64,000 nt of DNA, taken from the NCBI GenBank assembly GCA_021399445.1, contig JAJTUQ010000006.1, forward strand, positions 806,001 through 870,000, read 5' to 3'. Shown one piece after another: positions 23,304-34,499 of the stretch (the first letter of the stretch is position 1; every line of letters starts with the position of its first letter). A program made the translations under genes and the position numbers. The notes beneath the pieces were generated by a model, which searched no databases, had not been told where the DNA came from, and saw nothing but the letters and a program-made list of their open reading frames with translations. Source of the stretch: Xylogone sp. PMI_703 (Eukaryota > Ascomycota > Leotiomycetes).

Positions 23304-24200
23304 ATGCTTTCAGAGGGAAACCGACCATCTTATTCGCAAGCTTTTGTCCCACTTGCCCAGGTGGCACTGCTTATAAGCAAATAGGTATATGCTGATGCTG
23401 CATCAACATCCAATTCTAGGGAAACTTCCCGTTTTTCATATTTCAATTATGTGGGTACGATCTTATCTGAGGGGAAATATAGGCTACCCTGGCAGAGTGC
23501 GCAATAAGGCGCAAACACGTTGTGCAGGGCCGCTACAGGCCTAGGATGGGAAAGAACAGAGAATGATCTGTGAGGCGCAGCCTGTAGTACAGGTGCTTCA
23601 ACAGAAACATTGCTGCTTCAGGCTCATCCGCGACAGAAGCTGTGGAAAGAGGTCTGTCGCAGAGGTACCTTCAGTGTGTGTGCCTCAATCTAATAGTGGC
23701 TCAGCCCCTATGGTGCAGCGTCCCAGGCAATATGGTGCTGGGGATCCCACCAGGCGCCCAGCGCACGTGGAACGACGAAAATAGCAGCTACGTAAGAGCT
23801 TCGAGAATGACTTTAGAAGGGCTTACCATCTTACCATGGACAGAGAGGCAAAGAGGCAGAGGAAGATATATATTGTTCGGATAATTTGCTGGATTCTTTA
23901 AGATGACGAAATAGATACGAGATACGGTACAGTGCAATACGATACGAAGGGCACTGTCGCAGTTTGTGGGGGCAAAATAGAGGCGAACATTTCTGGGCTA
24001 TACGGGATATGGAATGTAAAGGCTGTAAGAAATAATTATATCTGGGCTGGGTCAGGATGCTACGAAATACAGTAATACAAGAGCGAATGGCAGCTGTGCT
24101 AGAAAGTTTTATGTCAAAAGGGTTCGCTTGCTCCCAGTCGCAAACAGTGAGATGAGCAGCTGACCAATGAGAGGATGCGGCCAGAGCCGGCTTGGGAGAA

Positions 24201-24294
24201 TCTTGTGCAGAGCTTGTGCAGAGCTTGTATAAATGCTTGTACAAACGCTTGCGCAATGCTTGTGGTATGCTTGATGCTTGACTGTGCTTGTGCG
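24201..24294. repeat. Degenerate CTTG minisatellite, ~11-nt period
   Basis: Nine successive units start with CTTG; the first two are identical (CTTGTGCAGAG), and the later ones drift in sequence and length (7-12 nt). Confidence 0.8.
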
Positions 24295-25196
24295 CCAAGA
24301 GGCACTGAGTACATACAAGTACATGATCGCTGAAAAGAAAATTAATGCATGTTCCAAGTGGCCTCTTGCGGGGCACGATACGCGTAACAGAAAGGAAAGA
24401 AAGGGATTGCGGTTTGTCCATACGAAGGAAGGGGAGGGCGGTTGATGCTACAGTACAAAGGACAATTCCCAGCCTCGAACACTGGTGACCAGCAGAATAC
24501 GATACGGGACAAAGCGCTGCGCCGTTACGCAGCAACCCATCAGTATTATCAATAAGAAGATATCGTTATTAGCACCGGATCGTACCAATGCGAACTGAGT
24601 AATAGACGTTATTGGTAAGGTGCAAAAAGTTATTTCCATCCCAGGCGTTAATTAGCTCTTACGTTACGAACAGGTCCCCAAATTAAGGATGCGGACCCGA
24701 TGGCTTGGTCAGCGCGTGATTGGCCCGGCGGCGGGGCAGCTAAGGGCGGTTAAGCCACGGCTGCAAGCGAGCATGTGTTGAACACAAGTGAGGCAGTGCA
24801 AAGAGACAGCGCAGACCCTCAGGCACCAACACCAATCAGGCACCCACCAGCCACGGCTTTTGAATCCAGGGCGTTTCGGAATGGGCAGCGCACAAGATGA
24901 CACAAGAACACCAAGGAAAGACTCCGTATTCCCCTCGCATCCAAGAGATTCGCGTTGCGGCCGAAAGTCTTGGCAGTGCCATGCTGTCGCCCTGAGGAAC
25001 CGTTTCCAGTCCTTAATGCCCGCTGCTAAGAAAAGCTGCGACAATGAGCTGCTGCCCAAACTCAGCCCCAGCAGGAAATACGGAGGACGGAGGTAGCTGC
25101 CTCTCCATATCCTATCCATTGCCCATTATTGGTATTATTATTATTCCATTCACTTGGAGCTGATTCATTTCATTGATCGAATTCTGATTCATCTGA

Positions 25197-25220
25197 TTCA
25201 TTCATTCATTCATTCATTCA
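25197..25220. repeat. (TTCA)6 microsatellite
   Basis: Six perfect TTCA units about 960 bp upstream of the next start codon. Confidence 0.9.
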
Positions 25221-26183
25221 TTATTCCCTGGTTTTCCCTCCCTCGCGTTTACGAAAACAAGCGCCGTGTTGTACTGGTCGTGCTGGTGCTGTGGATCGCA
25301 ATCCCAAGCTCACTAACTCACTAAACTCACTAATCCAACACTGTGCTCTGCGGTTGCGCTGCTCTCTACTCGTACCTGCAACACCTTTCCCTTTCCTTTC
25401 ACTTCACAGCCCAAAATCCTTCTAGACATTCCATTCCAACCAAGGAACAAACCCACGCTCTCTTTCATCACTTTTGTATTTCTTATTCGCTCTCCCCATT
25501 TTCCCTGGTCGGCTGATCCTCTCTCCCTCTTTCTTTTCATTTGCTCCTTCGAGCGACCCCGATTTTTACGTGCGCGATTCTTGCATGGCTTGAACTTCCC
25601 GGTTTTGGGACCTTTTTTTCGAAGAAATACCTACGTACAGATACAGACACAGGTACAGCTCAGCGAACTAGGAACAGGAAGATCCCACTCGAAGCCTTAC
25701 CGGTAGCGATAGTCTTGCGAGGGTGGCTGCAGACTTGCAGTAGCTGGATGCGTGGTTGAGCTTTTGCCCCCTCCCCAGCCCGGCCGCAGCAGCAGCAGCA
25801 GGAAAACGTTGGAGCAATCGTGGACATTCATTCGACCGAGATTATCTACACCTGCATTTCCTCCTTCTCCATTTTCTCCATTCCTCTCTCTTTCCTCGAA
25901 GAAACAACATACCACCCACCACCATCGCTTTATTTTCTCAACGGGCGCTGCCAGAAACCGAAGTAAATAGATTAAAACCACATCACGACGAACAGGAGAC
26001 GTCATACCATCCACAGCGCAACGGTCGGACATCGAGAATTCTATAGATAATTCGAGACGCAGAGAAGGAGATAGAGGCTTGGAGGCTATTATTTTCCAAC
26101 GACAGTCAACTTTGCACTGTAGTGCTTTTCACTTTCGTTCCCTCCTGTACGCCTGGTCGGCTCGTTGACCACCAACCGCCGCG

Positions 26184-28087
26184 ATGGGGCTCTCCTTGAA
26201 CGGAACATGCAACTCGACGCTCGATGATATGCGGAGTATGTAGCTACCACCAATAATACCCACCTTGCTTCCATGTTGGAGAGAGCGCCATACCGTTCGT
26301 TGCTAACTTGTATTGTAGTCGGGCCGTCCGAGGAAAACATCGTGGGTAACATCACATTCCACAATCTGGCGATTATCATATCTGCTGCATGCTCGCTCTT
26401 TGCCATACTCACCTCCTTCTACCTCATCTGGATGCATGCATTGCATTACACCAAGCCGACTGAGCAGCGACAGTATGTATCTTGTTCTAGCAATTATCAA
26501 TATAGAGTGAATATAGCAGCTAACACTTTTACTACAGCATCATTCGCATTCTTTTCATGATCCCCGTCTACGCTGCTGCTTCCTTCCTTTCGCTATACTA
26601 CTACTGGCACGCTGTCTACTTCCAGGTCATCTCGGATTGCTACGAAGCCTTCGCCATAGCATCCTTCTTTGCGCTGCTCTGCCATTACATCGCCCCCAAT
26701 CTACACGACCAAAAGGAGTATTTTCGAGGAATCATACCGAAACCATGGGTCATGCCTATCAACTGGTTCCAAAAATGTTGTGGTGGGAGAGACGGTCGAG
26801 GGGGGCCTTGGAGGACACCGAGGAGTGGATTAACTTGGTTCAACGTTATCTGGAGCGGCGTTTATCAGTACTGTTTTATTCGAGTAGCCATGACCATCAC
26901 GGCAGTTGTGACCCAATACTTTGGAAAGTATTGCGAGTCCTCGAATTCGCCAATTTTTGCACACATATGGGTATGTTAAATGCGCCAGTTTCTTGTATTA
27001 GAACGCTAAAAAAGACTAACAACATCAGGTCCTCGTTATTGAATCAATTGCTGTGACGATTGCAATGTACTGTCTTATTCAGTTTTATATCCAGCTACGC
27101 GTTGATCTCGCTCCATATCAGCCATTCCTGAAGGTTGTAGCCATCAAGCTCGTCATCTTCCTTTCCTTCTGGCAAAGTTTTGTGATTAGTATTCTTACGT
27201 CGCCAACCCTGAACATCATCACGGCAACCAAGACCATCGCCTATCCCGATATCAAGGTCGGCATTCCATCCATGCTTCTGTGCATTGAAATGGCCATCTT
27301 TGCCATTCTACATCTGTTCGCCTTCCCTTGGAGACCATACAGGGTATCTAGTGAGAATACCCTGGTGGGACCCAAGCAAGGTGGATTCCTCGGTGTGAAG
27401 GCGCTTTTAGATTCTATGAATCCATGGGACTTGGTCAAGGGATTCGCTAGAGGAACGCGCTGGCTCTTTGTTGGACGAAAGGTCCGTGAGCAGGACATGT
27501 CATACAAGAACTCATCATTTGCCAATGTCAATGATGTTACACTGGAACCGACAGCCCAGGGATATAAGAGCGACTCTAATTTACCCATAGCAAAGGAATT
27601 CCGTCGCAGCAATTTTGGTAATGAAGGAACCGAGTTAGGTGAAGGTGCAGGACTCATTGCCCACGCGCAACCAAATCCCCTAAACCCTAGAAACCCCGGT
27701 GATGCACCTGCACATCTGAGATATGAGCAAGATATCACTACTGATGCGACACGGTATGGATACAATGATGAAGAGTATGGCAATGCCGAACGATACCCTT
27801 CCCCGTCGAGACAACAACCCCAGAGCATCGGAATGGCATTTAGTGAGCCACAGCCATACCCCTCGCATGTCGTACAACAACCATACGCATCGCAAGCATC
27901 CTCTCAAGCATATCTTGACCAACTACGAGAAGAACGAAGACACAAGCAGAAGCCTTCTGAGGCCTGGGCCCAGAGTAAACGACCTGCAACTCCTGAAGAC
28001 TACGAAGATGAGCCAGAAACCTACAACGCCTCATGGGACAACCGACCTGGACCGAGCCCGCAACCGCCACACGGAGGGCAGTTCTAG
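26184..28087 (+). CDS. Polytopic membrane protein of the TMEM184 / organic solute transporter alpha (DUF300) family
   Basis: Predicted 565 aa with seven membrane segments. Exons: 26184-26235, 26319-26472, 26538-26970, 27029-28087, all in phase. The lumenal N-terminus has possible N-glycosylation sites (NGT, NST, NIT). Family signatures are the first membrane helix NLAIIISAACSLFAILTSF, then RIIRILFMIPVYA-type text, then WHAVYFQVISDCYEAFAIA, the DCYEA motif being diagnostic. The last ~230 aa form a cytosolic, disordered, Pro/Gln/Tyr-rich tail. In yeasts the homologue (Hfl1 in fission yeast, YKR051W in budding yeast) is a vacuolar membrane protein, and fission-yeast Hfl1 binds Atg8 through its tail; vacuolar location here is an inference from the family. 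The third intron follows Trp-GTATGT directly. Confidence 0.88.
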
Positions 28088-29862
28088 AAAGATTTTCTTG
28101 ATTCTGTTCATTAAAAGGGCGCCTTGGGTTTTGTTTTTACATATCAGGTTGATTTTGTTTTAGAGGTTGTATATGGCATGCTACGATGATAATGAAACAC
28201 TTTTCAACTGCATTGTTGGAGGGAAACTGGCGTCTTGGGATCAAAAAGAACCGAGCGAGAGATCTTGTTCTTTTTTTCTTGATCTCTTTTCCACTCTGAA
28301 GGCTCTCATATGGGTATTTGTTTTTTTGGGGAAATCTTTTCTCATTGAAAGAGCCGGACTCCGAATTCCTTCTCTGGGAGTTTCTCCTGGATATGATTTA
28401 TACTGCTTTTCTTGATGGGCGTTTCGTTTTAGCTTCTTTGTTTGGAGGCAATACTCCATTCATCTGTTCTGTGTTTCTATCTGCTGAAGAGAATTTCTCG
28501 ACTCAGTATGAGAGAAACGACGAGCATTTGAAGAAATAATTTCTGATCCCCAGGGTACGAGCAGAGTTGCGCCTCGCTCCCGTTGATTTTGATTTTGATG
28601 GAATGCACACCCTTTGCCAGATTTAGGAAAGGAGGTGCTCTTTTACTTTTGTTTGATTTCTGATTTGATTTTTGTATTTTGTTACATTACTACCTATGTA
28701 TGAGAGCGAGAGAGCAGAGAAGAGTAGAGCAAGCAGAGATTCCAGATTCCAGTCCAAAGGGGGAATATTCTACTTTCATTCCTTAACTATACTCATTTTT
28801 CAGGGATGGTTTCCATGGAGCAGAAAGAAAGGCTGTACATAAAGAATAGAACATCAAGGATAAAGGGAATCATTTTTCAAAGTGGATTTGTGCATTTTCT
28901 GGGAGACTGGCATTTACCCCTTAACTTACCCCACGGTTGTCAGTTATCAAGCGCAGTCGTGGTCCTCAGTGAAAAGGATTCCATAACAACCTCTCAGCAC
29001 TGACATTCAAACTCATCTTCAACACAGTATTACGAATCCAATGCAATCCACCTCATAGCGCATTTTCTAACCATCAAGACCATACAGTACAGTACCCATC
29101 ACGAAGCCCCAACCAACCCCTGAGATAATCTCGATCCGCACATCCCGGGCAAAGAAAAATCATACTCAGCCCCCAAACTTAAACGATACAGTCAAAGTCA
29201 ACGCCATCGCAGTTACGATGATATCTCCGGTGCGGTCCAATCCACTCTAGTCCAGCCGGCGCGGGACGTATGCCGTGTCCGGCGGCGTCGTCGGGAGTAC
29301 CTGAACTATGGTACGATACGCTATGGTACAGCGCAGTACACGCACACTTGCGCGCTTATGTGCGGGTATGCAAGGAGGTACGGATACTGTAGGTAGATGA
29401 GATGTCGCTTGCGTTGGGACTGGGTCTGGACTGGGAGTTGGACTTGGATTAGGAAGTTCCGGCGCCGGGTCCCGAATTGGGGAATCGACGGTACCGGTAG
29501 GTAAGCTAGTGAACCTTATTAGTTACTGTAATGGGACGAGACAATGGTGTGGGTACGGGCCGGAGGGCGTTCGGCGGAGGAAGGATAAGGAGGGAAGGGA
29601 GTGGTGATTATTAAGAGTACGGAGGTGTTGATGGGGAATTGGGTCTGGACCTGGAGTGGCTGTACGGCGCAGGAAGCTCTTAGACATCACAAAGTGTGGA
29701 GTAAGTTATCAGGAAGGAATAACAATCGTATCATATCGGATTAACATCAGTCATAATCTATCGCTCTAGAAACTCGTTCATCTGCGCTCTCTGCACTGGT
29801 AGTCATTAAAAGAGAATAATCCAAAAAACACAGGAATTGAAGCAGAAAAGCGAGCCAGAATC
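28088..29862. other. 1.8-kb intergenic region between convergent genes
   Basis: This holds the 3' flanks of the TMEM184-type gene and of the permease. The left half is T-rich; the right half has G+C-rich patches near 29250-29290 and 29450-29490 and several GTACGATACG-like words. No gene or structured repeat was recognised. Confidence 0.5.
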
Positions 29863-31994
29863 TTATACAACATCGATAACATCCCTCATCCCCTTCTTCT
29901 CGCTACCTGCTGCATCTTCACTCTTCTCGTTCTCAGGAGTATACGCTGAATCACCGCTTCCTTCTATGGAATCATCTTCATGAATGGTGACTGGGACAAG
30001 AGTCTCCTCTGCTGGAAAAATCTTCGAGAGTGCAACGTAGATTACGAAGGCAGACGTGAAACCCCAGAGGTAGAACATGTCGTAGATTTTGCCTGCTCCT
30101 CCAATGGAGCCTGCCAGGGAAGGTGTGACTTGAGCGGCCCTGTAAAGCAAGATGGTTAGTATTATACGATCCAGACGATGGGGGAAAAAAGGAATCGCAA
30201 CTTACATTCCAGGAATGTTGGGCACGACGCTGACCACAAAGGCGATGGCAGCTCTCCAGTTGGTTCCCGCCTCGTTATATCGATATCGTCCCCTTGATCG
30301 ATATAGAGATGGGACATCAATAGCTCTGCTCTTAACAACCCAGTAATCGGCACCGAGAATTGCAGCAATAGGTGCCAGGAAAATACCCAGGCCGGACATG
30401 AAACTAAGTAAACTGCTGGCGCTATGAATGATCTTCCAAGGAACCATGATCCAGGCGGCCGTGACTGTTGCAATGATGACGCCACGTCGAATGTTGATAT
30501 ACTTAGGAAAGAGATTGGCCATGTCGTTGGCGCAGGAGATGACATTTGCACTAAGGTTGGTTCCGATCTGAGCCACGACCCAGCTGAGACCGACGAAGAA
30601 GGCACCACAGCGTCCAGCTGGGCCATCCCAGTGTGAAGCCAGAACTAGGGGATCCCAGATGTACTCTCCATAGACCACCTTTGAGGCAGAGGTGCTGATG
30701 ATGCCGAAGATGCCCAGCAGAAGCTGCATCAGAGGAAGGAAGGCAACTTGCCAGTAGACACCTTTATCTTTTCGGAGATAACGGGTGAAGTCAGGGATGT
30801 TGGTCGACATTGTTGCCCTTGATGGATAAGTTAGAGGATATAATATCAGAAAATGGAACACAATTGGGCGTTAGGTGCTGACACTCGGGATGAACTTATA
30901 TAGACTTACCATCCTCCCGTGATACTAGACATGCTTGACAGAATCAGCCACGACCTGGTAGGTCCATAGACCGTGTACTCCTGCTTCCAAATATCGCCAG
31001 TGCCACCAGCCTTCTGGGTCATGGCAATGACCACACCAACTGAAGTAACTAGTACAACCACAACCTTGGTGATGAAAAACCACTTCAGCTTATGCGGTGG
31101 AGTTAAAAGGATTGGAAACTGAATGCTCCAGAAGATTAGGTGGCTGACCATCTGCTGCGTTGTAATACCAACAGACTCGGGGATATGGTTTGGAATGTCG
31201 AGGTAGGACGGCCAGATTGCACGAATCATTTGGGTAATGGCGGTGCTACCGGTATAGGTCTGGATTGCATGCCAGAAGAGTGCCGTGGTCATTCGAACCA
31301 CGACGGCAAAACGGCTGAAATACCATCCAAAAGAGGAACGCATAGCAACTGGGAAGGGTATATGAAGGCGAGCACCCACAATACCGTTCAAGACTAAGGG
31401 AACGGTGCACACGACTGAACCGAGGATGATGCAGTAGATGGCTTCGCGCCTGCAGAATTGTTAGAATCCGAGGAACAATACAGATAAAGGAATCTGAATT
31501 GGGCTCACCAGGTCAGACCGGCAGCAAGAATGGCAGCTGGTGCTTCCCAGCCCTGAGCATTCATGGCATCTGAGAACCAGAAGCCGAACATGGACCAGGC
31601 GGTCCATGTCTGACGTTCAATGGGAGTGACATCAGTATCGATGTTGATCCTGTACGATAGGTTGTCTGTTAGCGGTATGTTTCAATCCTCTATGTCAAGT
31701 AGAATGGCACTGCTGTTCCGTATTTTGTGCATTCCCTATGTATATCCCGTTTGGAGTACAAGTACTCTGTGCATGATATGAGCACGGTTGATTGTATCCT
31801 CAATATACCAGATACCCATAACACAAAAAGTCGCAATGCCTTTTAGATAGCTTGGAAGATAACACTCACCAGATATCAGATCCACCAAACTTGGAAGTAT
31901 GCTTAGGCAGGACCCAACCCGAAGGCTTCGTCTTTGCCTTTGCGCCCTCTTTGATCCTGGTGACTCGCGAGTCGATGCGCTCTCGGATGGTCAT
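29863..31994 (-). CDS. NCS1 nucleobase/allantoin-type permease (Fur family)
   Basis: Plasma-membrane proton symporter of about 12 transmembrane segments, predicted 564 aa. Exons on the minus strand: 31994-31870, 31649-31509, 31449-30910, 30817-30206, 30139-29863, with matching phases. The NCS1 signature of TM1 is visible (TAWSMFGFWFSDAMNAQGWE), then GSVVCTVPLVLNGIVGARLH, the IPDFTRYLRK segment typical of the Fur branch (uracil, uridine, allantoin) instead of the Fcy purine-cytosine branch, and the later QIGTNLSANVISCANDMANLFP. The C-terminal tail (about 60 aa) is acidic, with Lys and Ser/Thr, as in permeases that are ubiquitinated and endocytosed. Which nucleobase or ureide is moved cannot be read. 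Three HGATAR sites lie 320-465 bp upstream, suggesting control by an AreA-type GATA factor (inference). Confidence 0.9.
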
Positions 31995-34499
31995 GGCTGG
32001 CGGTGGCTTGTTGCGGCTCCTTATAGCGGTAACAGTGGTAGGGCTTAGGGTGGTGCCAGGCTATGCAGCGCAGTGCCAAAGAAACGCAAGGCTGATAGAC
32101 AATACAAGTACAATAGTACTGTCCACGATAGGATGTTGACAGCAAACGCTCAATGCTAAAGGCCAAAGGGCTTGACGAATGGAGAGCACCAATTGAGGAG
32201 CCTAGAGACAAGTTATCCAGGGCCCGATGGGATTCTTGACGAAGCTTGAGCTGGGGCTGGCATCTCGAAAGAAGGATCCTGGAGAAGAGCACCCATGATG
32301 AGATTATATAACAGTGATTATCAGCAGCTGGCGCGATGGGGTGAAGATTGCCAGTAATCGACAGGATCTGTCTTTTATCTGGGGTATCGGGCAGTTTGAA
32401 GCCGTTCGAGAAAGGGTTGGAGATGCTCTGTGGGGGAAGCGTTTTGGCGGGCGATAAGAAGGAAACCCTGGGGGCTTCCGTTCCAGGCGCGTTGGTGCGC
32501 TGCAACCGTAGCTGCGGCCCCGCCGGCGCGCGAAGGCCTGGCCGCTCGGGCTGAGAACGCTGAGACGCTGCTTTCTTTGTTGCACTGCAGAGCAGCAACA
32601 CCAACAGCAGGATGTAGCAGGATGTAGCAGTGCAGCAGTGCAGCGCTGAGGCATTATTGCTGTAGAACTCTGCGTGCATGTGTGTTGTATTCTTACTCTG
32701 GTATGTCGTATTATGCTGTCATAATTATTATGCATGACACAATGTCATTGTGCTCAACAGAGCTGTCACTTTTCTTGCAGTGGCCTCTGTATAATATGAC
32801 AACAGTGGGAGACTCCACTCGCGCTTCAAGAGCTGACACCAGAGCAGGTAAGACGTCCGAGAATGGACCAGAGAGCTTTCAATACCACCGTAGCAGTTTA
32901 GGGAAACCAACAGTGTTGGTGCGGATCTCAACAAATACCCTGACACGCTTCCAACGTCGTATCCTTTTCTTTCAACTCCTTTCTTTGTTTCCATCCCAGT
33001 GCTCTCCCTCAGTTGCTGCGTCTTTAGCAGCATATATCCAGGTATCTTCCTCTCCAACATCATGCTTATTGCTCAGGACCAGATGGGCGACTCTCAATCG
33101 TCTATCCAACCTCAGGTGCCTTTCATCGATCACCAGGATAGAGATTCAGGGGCTGAAAACCCCACCCGATATCAGCTTGGATTCCAGCATACAATCCACA
33201 CACTCACATAAATACGATGACCCTTTTCACAACATCTCCATACGTTCCTCACCAAGAGCCACAACAATTCTTGATGACAGTTAGAAAGAAACATGACAAA
33301 AGAAACACAAGGCTGAAGGGAAATAACCCGGAAATGTGACAGACAACTCTCCAGCCTTGCACTAAGATAACAACCCAGATCTTATCGCGACTTGGCTCCT
33401 CGTCCTCTGCCACAGCTTCCCCCCTTCGGCACGCCGACGGCGGCTGCAAAAGGCTCAGGCCCATCGCACGAATCTCGGCCTATGCTGTCCTGTGCGCGGT
33501 CCTATCGACGGGAATTGTATTACAATTACCCCTATTTTGACATCCAGGAGATGCCTTTTGGTTATCGTATTTATACCAAAAACCTTCCAACCCGAATATA
33601 ACCACCCCACCACAGCTGAACATACCCAAAACCCATATCAATAATTAGGTCATCTCTCAGAGAACCTCCACCTCGAAGGAAATTGCCTAACAGTCGCTGT
33701 GGGTGGCGTAATTAATTATTGAAAAATGCTTCAATCTTGTATCGTGATTTTTGCATCTACGAAGCAGATGTGCAACAAAACTTTGGGGACAGCGGTTTAG
33801 CGTGATATACAATGAATTGTTGTCTTCGAGGAAATGCCCCTTTTTCTCGCTAGCTGCTTGTCTCCTTTCTTCTTTATGGAAGGTAGCATCAAAGCGATAT
33901 ATCTAAGTTCCTCTTCCATACAGGTTTTTGATGGTCTATCCCACGTGGTGATATTTCAATTTTGAAATCATTGTCCCCTTTTTCAACAAATACAGGATAA
34001 TTTTGTCATTTCACCTGGTTATAAGCAATCTACTACAGCATTACCTGTGAGACACAGTATCTTATCTGACCATGTATTCCAGATATAGATTAATGTATAT
34101 TCTCTTGCTCTGTTCATCTTCAAATATTACTACCTAAGATTATAAACCCGGAAGGTTTAAAAAACATATAACAACAAATTGGTATTGTACGTCTGAAGTA
34201 AAACATAAGGAGTATAACCGTAGTCATACCCCAAACACCAGAACATAAGAGTCTTCTGTGCAAAAAAAGCAGAAAAGGTATAACTTGTTTCCAAAGAGGT
34301 AAACTCCTTCCTCAACAGCTGGAGGTGAACTTTTCAACTCGACAAACTGCCGTCCGTAACCACTACCCCCCCGCGCTCAGAAGAAAATCTCATTTATGAA
34401 AAGGAAGGACTCTCTCTCATATATACCACTCCATCCAAAGCCGTGTACAAACATTCCAGAGACAAAGTAGAGAAATGAAGGAAATTATAAGCTCAGCGT
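31995..34499. other. 2.5-kb intergenic region upstream of the permease
   Basis: Contains the permease promoter (GATA sites annotated separately), a G+C-rich patch near 32450-32560 and the A+T-rich 3' flank of the large disordered-protein gene. A minus-strand frame of 258 codons (31903-32679) overlaps permease exon 1 in another frame and is not a credible gene. Confidence 0.55.
32318..32457 (-). promoter_or_regulatory. Cluster of three GATA-factor (HGATAR) sites
   Basis: TTATCA at 32318-32323 and TTATCT at 32375-32380 are HGATAR on the minus strand, and CGATAA is at 32452-32457 on the plus strand. All are 320-465 bp upstream of the permease ATG. AreA/Gln3-type factors bind such paired sites in front of nitrogen-uptake genes; use here is inferred. 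Confidence 0.45.

Larger units (their letters stand above)
23304..26183. other. 2.9-kb intergenic region and likely long 5' leader
   Basis: No gene is recognised. A minus-strand frame of 234 codons at 23831-24535 is Cys/Ser-rich with no family signal and is judged accidental. The region holds a CTTG-based minisatellite (24201-24294), a (TTCA)6 microsatellite (25197-25220) and C+T-rich stretches at 25340-25560 and 25850-25960 typical of the promoter and leader of the next gene. Confidence 0.6.

Noticed and set aside
23831..24535. Minus-strand frame of 234 codons
   Set aside because: Cys/Ser/Leu-rich text, partly produced by the CTTG minisatellite; no domain and no supporting introns.
25313..25759. 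Short frames in the C+T-rich leader before the TMEM184-type gene
   Set aside because: Low-complexity leader sequence; no conserved protein text.
31903..32679. Minus-strand frame of 258 codons upstream of the permease
   Set aside because: Overlaps permease exon 1 in another frame, is rich in Cys/Ser/His/Gln without any motif, and crosses the GATA-rich promoter.
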